Positions 11,672-22,756 of a stretch of DNA of 64,000 nt are shown here, one piece after another. Every line of letters begins with the position of its first letter. The first letter of the stretch is position 1. Below the pieces are notes generated by a model, which did not search any database, was not told where the DNA came from, and saw only the letters and a program-made list of their open reading frames with translations. The position numbers were made by a program, and so were the translations under genes. Source of the DNA: Fulvia fulva (Eukaryota; Ascomycota; Dothideomycetes; Mycosphaerellales; Mycosphaerellaceae); assembly GCF_020509005.1 (NCBI RefSeq), contig NC_063023.1, forward strand, positions 1,488,001 to 1,552,000, read 5' to 3'.

Positions 11672-13326
11672 TCAATACGCAGCCTGCCTCTCGAAATAAT
11701 CCCTCACAAACTCCACCCTCTCCGGCCCAGCGATCGGCACACTCTCGAACGCATCCCCAAGCTCCATCACAACCTGCGTCCCATTCTTCTCATTAGGCCT
11801 CCACTTCGCCAAAGTTTCATTACCACCATAGCTCCCGCCCAAATTAGGATCCAGCGTCTTCGCGAAGTTAGCCCAGTAGCTACTCATCTTCTCCTGAATC
11901 GCATAGTCCTCGTCCGTGAATGGATATGTCTCCGCATTGGCGTACAGTGCGTTGAGAGCGTACATAATTGGTGGAAAGCGCCCTGGTCTTGGCCTGGTGG
12001 TGCGTGGGTCCAGAAGTATGTGTAGAAGGGAGACTTGGCGGATTCGTACTATTTTGTGGCGTAGAGCCAGGAGCCGACGACGGAGGTGTCGGTGGCTGCT
12101 TGGTTCCATTGTGCTGTGGCTGTGTTGGTACTGTTGCCGGCCGGTTAGAGTCGGGTGAAGCTCTCGTAGAGGCTGCCGTACTTCAGTCCGTTATAGTAGT
12201 TGAACTCGCCAAGGGTGTAGGTGGTGATGGAGGAGGCACCAGACTCGTCAAGAGTATTGCCAGTGATGACTGGGATGTCGTTCGCTGGGCCGTCGGCGAG
12301 TGTCTCGGTGTACTTCTTTGGTAAGACGTAGCCATCAAGCACTGGCTTGAAGACGAGAGGATAACCTGCCGACACAGCTGTAACCCACCAGATGGTATCG
12401 TTGCTGACGCGGTCATCGGAGCCGTCAAGCAGACTGCTGAGAGGAAGCTTGCGGAGCTCGTCGATGGATGTAACATTGTGGTTGTATGTGTAGTTCTGTC
12501 CGAACAGAAGGGCTTCTTCCATTGTGACATACGAAGTGGCAAGACCAGCCAGGAGTGTGTCCTTTGGGTAGCGGATTCCAGACTCTGAGATACCTCCATG
12601 AAAGTACCTGGAGAACAGCTCGCTGTTGACGGCATGGTAGACCTGCGAAGAGCCAAAGGACTGCCCAGCAATAGTGACGCGACCAGGGTCGCCGCCAAAG
12701 TTGGCAATGTTGTCTTGAATCCACTGCAACACAGAAAGTTGATGCAGAACACCATAGTTACCACTTGTATAGTGACCCGTTTGCTGAAAGCCTTCTTCGT
12801 TGAGATCAGGGTGCGCAAGATATCCGAGAGCACTATCACGACGGTTGAAAGACACCAGGATCACATCTTTCAATGCCATACCTCCGCCATACCACCACGT
12901 GTTGTTGCTCGTTTCACCAGAGCCCTGGTTCCAGAGCATGACCGGGAGTTTCGCGTCAGCAGAAGCGGCATTAGTCCAGATGTTCAGGCTCAAGCAGTCT
13001 TCGCTGACGCTATCGTCATCACTAGGTCCAGTAGGACATGCGGACCCGAACTCAGTTGCCACGAAAGTAGTGTCCCATTTGGTAGGAGGCTGGGCGGGCT
13101 TCCATCTGTCATCGTAGCCCGTGTCTGCGCCGTACGGAATACCCAAGAAGGCTGTGACGTTGGGGCTTGATCTGCCGCAGTAGGTCTGTAGGGTGTTTTT
13201 CGAGAAGTACTGGAAGCCCCGTACCGGGCCATTCGTGGTTTGGATGGTCTTGTTCCATAGCTGAGCGTGACTCGTGGAGATGGCTAAGCTCGACAGCAGA
13301 GCTGCGAGGGAGAGTGTGGACGGCAT
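11672..13326 (-). pseudogene. Secreted type-B carboxylesterase, broken near the 3' end
   Basis: The ATG at 13326 encodes a signal peptide (about 21 residues, ending SHAQ) and the alpha/beta-hydrolase body of a carboxylesterase/lipase. The catalytic Ser lies in GQSFGS (about residue 222) and the acidic residue in LDESG (about 360). The frame stops at TAA 12145-12147. Beyond it the same frame keeps strong family similarity (DTSVVGSWLYATK), then has TAG at 12049-12051 (before YESAKSPFYTYFWTH). It shifts frame at about 11964-11971, where the HQ of GAFHQ is followed out of frame by IMYALNALYAN. The last part (to 11672) is clean. The catalytic His of GAFH lies beyond both stops, so a truncated product should be inactive. 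Three lesions make a pseudogene likelier than mis-splicing. Confidence 0.8.
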
Positions 13327-14733
13327 TGCCTTTCAGACGTGGTGTACTGGGTACTGTGAGCGAACATGTTGTGCGGCTCTGCCAAGTGATATAGCCTCGG
13401 ATTTGTGCTCCACAGTGGCTTCATCCGTACCGTGACCTCGTCGGCCGAGCCATGTTCGGAGGGCTAGCAAAACTCGAACCACAAGCCGCGTATTTAGAGC
13501 ATCTACCCATAATTCCGATGCAGACTAAAGCTGGATTTGCAAAGATATGTACGCCTGTGTGGAGCCACTACACGTCCAAGGCCTCGCACGGAATGCGAGG
13601 CTGCGTATACATCGTCTCCACCTAGTGGCTATTCCGACTTGTTTGGCTGGTTTTCGTCGCACGAACGTCCTTGAAGTGGCTCTAAAACACATCAGCATAC
13701 CCTAGTTCGAGCTCGTGGCTGTACTGTAGGCATCACAGATTCACAACACAGTCATCGTCACCGAGAGCATTCCAGTCAAGGGCCAAAAGCGACGCGGGAC
13801 GGTACCGTGAGAACACACTCTGAGCACCGATGGGAGGCGGGCCTGTCCGCTGCCTCGCATGACGGCGAGCATTGGGGCTGTATGACCCTGGACGCTCGGC
13901 CGCAGCAACATACAGCCTGGGCTGAGTCCGCCTGAGCCAGATCTAGGGTATCTCACCGCCAAGCTTCGAAGCATGTGCGACTACGCCCTCGATTCCACCA
14001 AGCATCGTTGTCGCCACTCTTGGCCTCTCAAAGGTGTTTTTCGTCACATAGCTCTTGTCCGTTGCGTTGCTTCTGTTACTGGCTAGGCTGATCGCTCGAG
14101 GTGTGGACCAGAGACATCCGATGCGATCGTTGGTCACAATTTGGAGCAAGTCCGGAGCACTTGCTTCGATAGCGGTGGGCATACAGCTCAGGTTGAAGCA
14201 CTGTATACGCTGTGTTCTGTACTCGGACTTCAGGCGCGAGGGTATCATCGTCGCCTTCGAGATCGGTCGTCCTGCCATGGTGATGCTTCTTACGTCCCTC
14301 TTGCAAGCACCCCGGACAGCCAAGGCAGACAATGCACTACGAATTGCGCTTGTTCATGTGCAGGTATCGATGTTGATAGCAAAGTATATGCCATACTTTA
14401 CTCGAGCTTGTTGTTGTTTGTGTCGTGGAGGGGGAAAGCTGTAACTGCGTCCCGATGTACCGTAGGCCACAAAGACACCATGTGGTTCCTGAAGATCCAC
14501 GTGCAAGCTCACCTCGTTCCCTCCATCAATCCATCAACATTAAAGTCGTGATCTCCTTCACGACTTCGACTAAACGGCACTTCATCACTCAACGCAGTTT
14601 GCAATGGGAATGGGGGGCCCCGGAGGTCTAGATGCAGGCCTCTTGAACAATCTGGAAGTCTTCTTACCATATCTCGACTTGGACCATTACCCTCTTGCGC
14701 CACCGATTCGCCAACCATCCATCAGTTTCCTCA
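13327..14733. other. Intergenic, with an inverted-repeat patch at 13558-13630
   Basis: No gene is recognised. The 129-codon minus-strand ORF at 13943-14332 has no motif. At 13581-13601 an 8 bp perfect hairpin (GCCTCGCA/TGCGAGGC, 5 nt loop) sits inside a second inverted pair, AGCCACTA (13563-13570) and TAGTGGCT (13623-13630). Confidence 0.45.
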
Positions 14734-15722
14734 TCACTCCGCATCGTCTTCCTTCAACTCCAGCTTCAGCCCATACTTGGTTTTCATCGCACTCCACTTC
14801 GCTCGGCACAGCTTGCGCGCCTCTTCGGTAGTGTGCTCGTGATACTGGCAGATGTCGTACTTGTACGGCGCGGAGAAGCTCGTGATATCTGCATGGCTTT
14901 GTGCTTTGCACTCTTCGCCCTTCTTGCCTCGCTTACAGCATCGGCGCCGTTCGAGCTGCGCTGTTTTGCAGAACAGTCTTGCCAGCACCGCCGGTAGGAA
15001 CCTTTCCACCGCTGTTGTGTTGTCCAGTCGTCGAGGAGTACAATCGAAGACCAGGATGTCGACCAGCAGCCGGCACAGCAGTGACTCTGTAGGTAGACCT
15101 GACATCGTCTCGCCAATGATGCCCAGAGCCGGGAAGAGACATTGACGGGGTTCAATCTGCAGGGCCTTATGCTGGATTGTTTCCATAACGATCTGACGGA
15201 AACCCAGCGTGTCGTACTGATCTGCGAACCGAAAGAGACGGAACAGGTGCTTTCATGACCAGGTAACCGGCTGCTCGCGAGTATCTTCGTGAAACTTTGG
15301 AATCTCCTGATCATTCTCTTGTATGCTCATGTCGTGCGCACTCGAATCGCTGTCGGGCATCGGTGTCGGTCCGCTGCAAGAGTATGTGCGGCTAGGATCG
15401 GGTCTCCAAGCGAGGCAGTTGGTGTAAAGCCAGTTCACGAAGCACTCAAAAATCCACTCTGCCATAATTGTCAGTGCGAGTTCTCTCAAGCTCAGGTTAT
15501 ACACCCACCCTGAACGTCACGGAGCTCGATGCTGCCGGTTTGGCCTTCGATGAACCGCTCACCAAAGGCTTTGTTGAAGTACTCAGACAGCGAACAGATA
15601 AGACCCCGTGGTACGTGAAAGGCTCGTCCTTTGGTTCCGACGTGGACCTGGAGCAGCTCAGGCGAGTAAAGCTCACTTGATGCAATTAGCATGACTCTGG
15701 TATGAGATCGGGTATTACTCAC
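14734..15722 (-). pseudogene. BTB/POZ-domain protein gene with an in-frame TGA
   Basis: The minus strand encodes a BTB domain: SSELYSPELLQVHVGTKG, FHVPRGLICSLSEYFNKAF, then after a 50 bp intron (15508-15459) the FECFVNWLYTN strand-helix. The frame meets TGA at 15253-15255 directly before KHLFRLFRFADQYDT, the typical 'LYVFADRYD' continuation. It then stays open to the stop at 14734, with a basic Cys-rich C-terminal part. No convincing intron spans the TGA. The 5' end is also unclear: no in-frame ATG with a clean exon is visible above 15722, so the start given is only the upstream edge of recognisable coding. BTB proteins of this type often act as Cul3 adaptors, but no partner domain is visible here. 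Confidence 0.6.
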
Positions 15723-16617
15723 TGCGCTCGTGGACCGAGCTGGCCTACACTGGCCCTGTTGACGCAGTGGCGGCAGTTTTGGAACTGTCGCTGATGCTGT
15801 AAGTGTTGGTATACTGATGAAGGAGCTGGTGGTGGTAGTAATGGCGGTTGGTGTAGTGCGGTGTGGCGAGTTCGTCCGACAAGAAAGCAGCTTTATGGCG
15901 AGAGTCGGGGCAGGCTCATGGTCTGTGCGCCCTCACATTGACGCTAGCATGTGCTTGAAGCTCCATTCACTATCATCCTAGACCGACATCGGCGTGACGT
16001 ACCTCCACGAACGCTCCTCGCAAAATGACTGTGCACGCACCGCTATTCCCCTGTCAACAACCATAGCAAGCAATATGTAGGGGTCACTGGTGCTTGACAC
16101 GTACGCAGCCCATTTGTATGTCCTCATTGACAGATCATCACAGGTGCATGCATGGGTTTGAAACGTTCTCACGGGTCGCATTCAGTAGAGGACAGCTAGG
16201 TGCCTAGTCATGCGAAGCTGGCGACCAGCTCGTCGCCACACACCAAATTTAACGACTCAGAGATGCGCGGCATGATTCAAGCTGCTCTTATGAAGGTTTC
16301 TTGCTTGTGGCGTGTAGCTTTGCAGTCATCGTCGCGCCTTAGAAATTAGTCCACAAACGAGCATTCCATACGTGGCAAGCTAACAAGCTGTCAACTCGAT
16401 CCGGAGGGCTTGTACGTTGGTTCTGGGAAGCATTTGGCCTCGAGAATGTGTGCCAAAGAAGTGGTAGCATAGGATGAAGCCTCATGATACCCGTACCTCA
16501 TTAATCAGCCCTCTTCGACACAGCGTTGCAACTTTCGACTGCCTGAACATTTTCAGACTCAAGAGTGAAGGCTGTGTTTCAGAACCTCGCGAGATCCTCT
16601 GCAGATCATCGGAGTGC
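15723..16617. other. Intergenic between the BTB remnant and GH5
   Basis: Contains the undefined 5' part of the BTB gene (a GTGAGT-like donor lies near 15720) and the 3' flank of the GH5 gene. No other gene, repeat or RNA is recognised. Confidence 0.4.
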
Positions 16618-18033
16618 CTATCTCAACATAGCACTAACCCAAGGCTTCCACCACCTCTCAATACCCTCTGGAAACTGCCATCCATTCCACTCATAGTTCG
16701 TCAACGCCCACGTGTCCGGCACACCCTGGCCTCCAGACCTTATCCTGTAGCTCCCTGCCAAACTCCACATCGCCCAGCTGATGTTATGCGCAGTCGTGAA
16801 ATTACGAATACATCCCTGCAGGGTGTCGTTGAACAATGTCTGATCCTGCGCCCACCCAAACTCAGACATGATCACCGGAGTCTGCCTTACGGCTTCCGGA
16901 CAATCTCCCGTGATATTGCACGCAGCAGGCTTATCAATGCCGAGTGCATTGAAGCCAGATTGGTACAGTTCCGCTTCGATGATGGGACAGTTTCCGGTGT
17001 CGAGGTTCTCGGACATAGAGTAGAGATGCAGCTCCCAAACAACTTTGTCAGCCCAGGGATGTGACGCCAGGTCGAAGAACATGGGCTCCCGACGAACACC
17101 ATCGCGCACCGCGTCGCATTTATAGCAAGGCGCCGTGTTGAGGTTCAGTCCAGTGGTCAAGGCTGACAGGTCTTGGTCGTACTGCATACCAGACCAGGTC
17201 ACCAGAATATCCGGGTTCGTCTCGTAGATGGCATCGGTGGCGGATGTGTAGTTTCCCACCAGACTCAGCCAGTTGTATCCAATCGTTGAGGTGGGAGAAG
17301 TGACGTTGATGGCTCTGCGGAGCTCGTTTCGAAGGGACATCGATACGACGTTCTCATGGCCTTGGGCCCAGTTTGCGATGTACTGAAGGCCACGCTTCCA
17401 GTTGTCGACGGGGAAATTGTAGTCATCGAACCAAGCGTTGCCGTCTGTGTTGTTGCAACACCACTGAGCCTTGCCCACGTGCACATCCGGGTGGATGTAG
17501 ATTTGCTTGCTCGCTGCGACCTGGGCGATCTTATCCCAGATCTCGAACCTCGTCGTGTCCTTCGACCAGCCTGGGTTGCGCGCAATGATCTCGTTGGTGA
17601 CTTTCGTGCCATTCTCGTAGCCAAGACCGTTGATCATGGCCACTTCCAGAGGTATGTCTGATCCGTTGCGGGCGTAAATCTGGTTTATCATCTCATCCGC
17701 ATAGGTCAGACGAATGAAGTTAAAGCCAACACTGGTGATCTGGTCCACAATGTCCTCGACTGAGGCCCACTCAAGGCCTTCTGGCACCATTGTCTCGCCA
17801 CTACCTGGCCAGTTGACACCCGCCCATGTTACAGCTTCGCCGCGAGAATTGACGATGTCGCGACCGCGAGTGCTGAAAGGTCCATATGGCCATGAGGAGC
17901 TGTTGGTGCTGGTTTGGCGTGGATAGAGCTGATGTTGAGAGTCGTATGATAGGGCTTGGGCTGATGCTGACTTTAGCAGAAGCGCTGCTGATAGTACTAC
18001 CGACAGCATCTTTGGCACAATTTGTGGCATCAA
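16618..18033 (-). CDS. Secreted GH5 endoglucanase-like glycoside hydrolase
   Basis: Intact intron-free gene for 471 residues. A signal peptide (MLSVVLSAALLLKSASAQA, from the second Met at codon 8) precedes a GH5 (cellulase-like) TIM barrel. The catalytic acid/base Glu is in SLRNELR (about residue 237) and the nucleophile Glu in IMSEFGW (about 390). HPDVHVGKAQWCCNN carries the conserved active-site His region. Many N-x-S/T sequons fit a secreted glycoprotein. It should hydrolyse beta-linked glucans, either plant wall polysaccharide or the fungus's own wall. Specificity within GH5 cannot be judged. No carbohydrate-binding module is seen. The neighbours are unrelated. Confidence 0.92.
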   Translation of the reverse strand: MMPQIVPKMLSVVLSAALLLKSASAQALSYDSQHQLYPRQTSTNSSSWPYGPFSTRGRDIVNSRGEAVTWAGVNWPGSGETMVPEGLEWASVEDIVDQITSVGFNFIRLTYADEMINQIYARNGSDIPLEVAMINGLGYENGTKVTNEIIARNPGWSKDTTRFEIWDKIAQVAASKQIYIHPDVHVGKAQWCCNNTDGNAWFDDYNFPVDNWKRGLQYIANWAQGHENVVSMSLRNELRRAINVTSPTSTIGYNWLSLVGNYTSATDAIYETNPDILVTWSGMQYDQDLSALTTGLNLNTAPCYKCDAVRDGVRREPMFFDLASHPWADKVVWELHLYSMSENLDTGNCPIIEAELYQSGFNALGIDKPAACNITGDCPEAVRQTPVIMSEFGWAQDQTLFNDTLQGCIRNFTTAHNISWAMWSLAGSYRIRSGGQGVPDTWALTNYEWNGWQFPEGIERWWKPWVSAMLR

Positions 18034-18545
18034 TGGTAGGCACGGTGGTGTATATTTCAGGGCCGATCACTTTCGGCTCCACCTATGCATGCCAAGGATG
18101 TGAAAGCGGAGAATTATCCGTGTAGGCTATTGTCACGGTCCGAGGCGGGGATTACCAACGTGTCGTTCTTCGAGTAGGATGTTGTCGTTGCAGCAGAGAG
18201 ACGCAAGAGCTATTGCTGTGTTATTGAAGCGATAGATGCCGGATGTCGATCACTGTCTCGGACATTGGAGGTCACTAAGGGTCATCGAGCACCCTCAATG
18301 ATCCCCAAATGCCGTGCCTATGGATTATCTTGAATCTTGCCTGGCGACAAGGAGCAAGTGAGCTCTCCCAGCATGTGAAGCTTGAGAAGAGACCTATAGT
18401 CCATAGATTGGACGCAGCCTGCTGCCTGTGCAGTCCTTTTCTAGACGCGGCTGCCACTGCCGCTGTGCTTGGCTCACGTCCATCGTGACATCCTGTGCGT
18501 GAGCCTGCCGTGTCCATGCGCAAGTAATTGCTTCATCATGACCAG
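18034..18545. other. Intergenic between GH5 start and HET gene end
   Basis: 512 bp holding the GH5 promoter and the 3' flank of the HET gene. No motif or repeat is recognised. Confidence 0.45.
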
Positions 18546-20454
18546 TCACACCAGCGTGATAATAGGCATATTTTCCACGACAGCATTCTCTGGCCAAGCT
18601 TGTCCCCGAATCAGATCTGGCATGAAGGCAGGTCTCACAAAGGTATATGACCCCTCGACATTCGTTTGCCGCAATACCAAGGGAAAGTCGGCTCCGGCTA
18701 CGACCGCAACAAGGTCTCCCTTACAGAGCTGTTGACAGAAGCAGAGTCCGAAATGTCCATGGTCTTGTGTTACAAATAGCGCCTCGTTTGCTGAGATAAC
18801 AAGCGACAACTGTAGAGAGTATTCGCCGACAGAGTCCATTTCCGGATGGGGGAACATGCCTGCTGCATGCGCTGCCTGGGACAGTTGATCATCATCGTCC
18901 TGCATTGACTGGTGTATCTCTAGCGCAGTGTGCAGTTTGGGTGCGAGGAAGTCCTCGAGAGCGTCTATCGAATGTCGCATCGATAGTCCATAAGTCATCG
19001 TGGATTTTTCCTGCAACAAAACAATCAATTTTCGTAACATGCTAGATTGCGTGGTACGATGCTGGACTCTGGCCGCCAATGCGAGGTACGGGACCGCCTC
19101 CCTGACGATTGTGGTAGCAGGAGCATACAAGTCCATTGCAAACTGTCGGGGACTATATCCGTCCCAGAACCTGTCAACTATGATGCCACGACATCGAAGC
19201 ACCGAGATATCATGAGAGTCACGAACAATGGACGTCCATGCCGGACTGAATCGTGAAGCGGAGAAAGGCTTTCCGTTGGTGCTAAAGTATTTGGACCATT
19301 TGTAGCGCTTTCTGGGGTGTTGTCGTTTCAGATTGCCCATATAATGATTACATGAGAGTATTTCGTCTTGTTCCGTAACGCTGGCCCAGTCGATGGTCCA
19401 GCTCGGTAGGCCGGGTGTGATGCGCGTTGTGCATGCCAGATTCAAGAACTCAAGATCATCGTCGTGAGTAAATAAAGCTCGCGTGGCTGCTGCGTAAATA
19501 TGCTGAACACTGTGTGAATAAGAAAGCTCCAGTGTCCCAAGACCGACCCGTTCGAAGATCGGAAGAGCTCCCATGACCTTATCTCTTGGGTCCGAGCTGT
19601 AAGAGTTTTTTGCCTTGATCAGTATGGGCGCGAAGCTTGCGGCACTGCAGCTATGTGGCCCAACACCTGCTTGAAACCACATTCTTAAGCCAAATCTCCA
19701 CCTTTCTTCGTCAGCTATATCGGTGTACATCCAGCCTTTTAGTTCTTCCATATGTCGCCATGATACAGAGTGCACCCCACACGCAAGGTATGGCTCGCCG
19801 TTTAGCAATAGCTCTTGTATTGTCCAAAGACGCTGGAACCAACTCCGTTGTGCTAAGTCTCGGAACCCGCGTACGGCGGCGCTGTGGACACCTGCTCGCA
19901 TGAGTAAAGCTTAAAGCGAGCTGTCGGCGAGCCTCTCACTCACCCAGATTCTTGAGTAGAAGGCTAATCTTGAAGTGCACCTTGAACGGTACGCTTACTG
20001 GGTCTGGCAGCAGACGACAAAGGCGAGCAGCACGAAACAGGTCCTTGGTGTCCGCAGTAGCCTCGCCCAACCAGATGATGCAGCGGCGTGCTTCTCGGTA
20101 TATGTCAGGCATGAGTCGAACTTGGGACTCTTTCTCGATGACATCCGATTGGTTGATACACAGACCATCGACCCATAGTCTTCTCGACCTTTTCTTCAAT
20201 CGCAGATAGCGAAGCGCGGTGTCCCAATTGGCGGCGATCGAAACTGCAACGGAGTCGCAGCTGATTTTTCTGGAGACCATGCCGTCACCCCAGGCATATG
20301 AGAGGGCCTCAAAGCTTGAGTCGAATAGCTCCACCTTGTGAAGAGTGCCAACAATCTTGTTGTGGAAGCATAACGAAGGCTCCAGCTCCAGCAACCGGAT
20401 CTCGCCCTCACCAATATGTTGGTATTCGTGGGAGGGAGCTAGCTCGTCCGACAT
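18546..20454 (-). CDS. HET-domain (heterokaryon incompatibility) protein
   Basis: Two exons (20454-19944 and 19891-18546; 52 bp intron) give 618 residues. The HET domain is textbook: FEALSYAWGDG near residue 48, LWVDGLCINQSDVIEKESQV, IYREARRCIIWLGEA, and WFQRLWTIQELL just after the intron. HET proteins trigger cell death or act as NLR-like signalling domains in non-self recognition. Here no NACHT/WD40 partner follows; the C-terminal 400 residues are the usual unannotated tail with LRCRGIIVDRFWDG. The ATG at 20454 is preferred because the domain starts shortly after it. The frame is open upstream to an alternative ATG at 20685. Both reading frames are intact. Confidence 0.9.
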
Positions 20455-20843
20455 TGTCGAGATAAATCGTGAGGATTGGCTGAAGTTATTGTCGTGTGAA
20501 GTGTTCTCTTCCTCGTGGAGTTTCAGAAGAGCACTATTGGCTGTCGCCACGTAGGCGCACAGCAGCAATGCGTGCTCGTCCAGACTTCTGTGCAATACCA
20601 ATGCTTGCACAACAAAGATAGGCGTCTCGAAGGCTTGCCAGGGTTCGTCATCTGGTAGTACTGTGTCACCTATGTCAGCTGGCAATCACGACCAGCCACA
20701 GCTGCTACGCAGACTCAATTACAGGGATCGCGAATACTTACACGACATTTCTATTCTAGCCATTTCATATGCACGAGTAGACACTCCCCATGCTGGCGGC
20801 GACACAACGTGTCAGTCGCAAATGGAAATGTTTGCCTTCTTCA

Positions 20844-21387
20844 TCATCCCTCCTGCATCGCAGCCCAAGCCTTCTGCTGGCCCTCGTACAGTCCAGTATA
20901 GTAGCCAGCGTAGTACCACGACATCATGATATTCTTGAGGTTCTCGTCTTGTCCTACCTTTCGTCAGTAACACGGCAAGGAGTCGTCCCGAGGGAAATCA
21001 TACCTGGCGTGATGATGTTCTGAGGAAGGCTTGCCAGACCGGGAGGAACAATGGGACCTGCTGTCGTGGCCGGAACTGGAGCTGTTGTTGCGGTAGACTT
21101 TGTTGTGTGGACGAAGTTGACAGGGGCAGTAGACTGTGGTTGCTTGGTGATGCCATTGGGCGTTTCTGATGAAGTCTCGTTTTCTTTCTCGACCGCCACT
21201 ACTTGTACCTTCTCCCCCTTCGCTGCGAGGCTGTGGTATTTCTGTTGACATGTTAGCACGTGCTGGATTGTTCTTGCCTGTCAAGACTGACCTTGTACTC
21301 GGCGAATGCTTCGTCCCAGCTGTTGACGAGCGCAGAGTCATCCCACAGTTCGTCGTGTGTCAACTCAGCAGCCTCTTGCGCTGCCAT
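20844..21387 (-). CDS. SMN-like (survival motor neuron / Yab8) splicing-assembly protein
   Basis: Three exons (21387-21292, 21241-21004, 20953-20844) with two 50 bp introns yield 147 residues. The N-terminus ELWDDSALVNSWDEAFAEYK matches the Gemin2-binding helix of SMN. The C-terminus MMSWYYAGYYTGLYEGQQ is a classic YG box for oligomerisation. The central part is Pro/Thr-rich, and the Tudor domain of animal SMN is absent, as in fission yeast Yab8/Smn1. Its expected role is assembly of Sm rings on spliceosomal snRNAs. It is divergent from the Nop15-like gene with only 178 bp between start codons. An in-frame upstream ATG (21450) exists; the start given places the binding helix near the N-terminus. 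Confidence 0.88.
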
Positions 21388-21565
21388 GTCGAACAATGAG
21401 ACGTGATGTAAGTCGGAGAAGGGAATGATGTGATTGGAGTTGTTGATGTCCATGTAGCGGGATCTCGGGCAGATCCGAAATTCTACTCGAAAAAGTTCAG
21501 TCTCGAATGTCAAGCTCCCATACTCCTCCAACACAACCTATTGCCCATCGAACTGTACAGCAACC
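21388..21565. promoter_or_regulatory. Compact bidirectional promoter (SMN-like / Nop15-like)
   Basis: 178 bp separate the divergent start codons of two RNA-biogenesis genes, so both core promoters must lie here or overlap the 5' untranslated regions. No canonical element was identified. Confidence 0.5.
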
Positions 21566-22756
21566 ATGTCCGCCGATACCAAAGGAAAGAAGCGCAAGTC
21601 CGGCGACAACATTGTCCCCGCCGCGAAGAAGATCAAGACCAGAACCGAAATCAACGTCGCAAAATCCGCCGACCGCCCAGACCCCGTCAAGTTTGCGCTG
21701 AAGAAGAGCAAGACAACAGTCGTAGAGAAGGCGAACGGCAAGAATACCAAGGCCGCCAAAACGGTCATCGAGGAACCAGTAGCAGCAGACTCAGAAGAAG
21801 CCGATACCATCGTTTCCGACGCTGAAGAGGGAGGCGCAACTCTCACAGCAGACCAGACCGAAGCCCTCCTCGCCGGCTTCACCGACAGCGAAGATGAGGA
21901 CGAAGACGACAAAGTAGACGAAGGCATCGACCTCGCGAATTTGCCAGCACCACCGAAAGCGAAGAAACCTCCAGGCGACAAACCCTCAGACCCCGAGAAC
22001 ACCCCAGGCGCAATCTACATAGGCCGCCTTCCCCACGGTTTCTTCGAAAAACAGCTACACGCATACCTCTCCCAATTCGGCACCATAACCCCAGGCCACC
22101 TCCGTCTAGCCCGCAACAAGAAGACCGGAAAGTCAAAACACTACGCCTTCATCGAATTTGAAAGTGCTTCCGTAGCCGACATCGTCGCAAAAACCATGGA
22201 CAAATACCTCCTCTTCGGCCACATCCTTCAAGTGCGCAGAGTACCCGCTGAACAAGTGACCGAAGGCATGTGGGAAGGACCAAAGGGAGTAAAGGGAGGC
22301 AAGGCTCGCCCTCGGAATAGGATCGAGGGCACGAGATTGAGAAAGGGTGCCGAACGTGAAGTCTGGGAAGGTAGAGTTACGAGAGAACAGCAACGCAGAG
22401 ACGACAAGGCGAAGAAACTTGCGGAGATGGGCTACGACTTCGATATGCCTGACGTCAAAGCCGTCAAGTCAGTCCCCGCGCAGAAGAAGGTCGAGGATAC
22501 GGTGACGCTGCATCTCGAGGACAAGCCCACGAAGCTTGAAGAGCCCGTGGAAGTGGTAAAGCCGGAAGAGGGCGTGAAGTTGATTGAAGGCAAGAAGAAG
22601 AAGCGCGGTAAGAACGTCGAGAAGAACGTTGAGAAAGTGGTCGAGGCAGTTGAGGATGCGCCGGTTGTGAAGGAGGAGACAACTGTGAAGAGGAAGAATA
22701 AGGCGACTGGCACAACGTCCACGACGAAGAGGAGGAAGGTCAAGGCTGCTGCTTAA
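21566..22756 (+). CDS. NOP15: Nop15/NIFK-like nucleolar RRM protein (ribosome biogenesis)
   Basis: Intron-free, 396 residues. A Lys-rich N-terminus (KGKKRKSGDN) and an acidic patch (DSEDEDEDDKVDEG) precede one RRM at about residues 148-225, with RNP2 IYIGRLP and RNP1 KSKHYAFIEF. After the RRM come WEGPKGVKGGKARPRNR and a long Lys/Glu-rich tail ending in KRRKVKAAA, which should be a nuclear/nucleolar signal. The layout matches yeast Nop15 and human NIFK, which bind ITS2 pre-rRNA during 60S assembly. Neighbour and promoter sharing with the SMN-like gene fit a growth-regulated RNA-processing pair (inference). Confidence 0.88.
   Translation: MSADTKGKKRKSGDNIVPAAKKIKTRTEINVAKSADRPDPVKFALKKSKTTVVEKANGKNTKAAKTVIEEPVAADSEEADTIVSDAEEGGATLTADQTEALLAGFTDSEDEDEDDKVDEGIDLANLPAPPKAKKPPGDKPSDPENTPGAIYIGRLPHGFFEKQLHAYLSQFGTITPGHLRLARNKKTGKSKHYAFIEFESASVADIVAKTMDKYLLFGHILQVRRVPAEQVTEGMWEGPKGVKGGKARPRNRIEGTRLRKGAEREVWEGRVTREQQRRDDKAKKLAEMGYDFDMPDVKAVKSVPAQKKVEDTVTLHLEDKPTKLEEPVEVVKPEEGVKLIEGKKKKRGKNVEKNVEKVVEAVEDAPVVKEETTVKRKNKATGTTSTTKRRKVKAAA

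Noticed and set aside
12095..12200. Intron explanation for the carboxylesterase TAA
   Set aside because: A GTACGG...CTCTAAC...AACAG stretch exists, but it would delete conserved coding and cannot explain the later TAG and frameshift.
13943..14332. 129-codon minus-strand ORF
   Set aside because: No motif, overlapped by an equally long plus-strand ORF, and no splice context.
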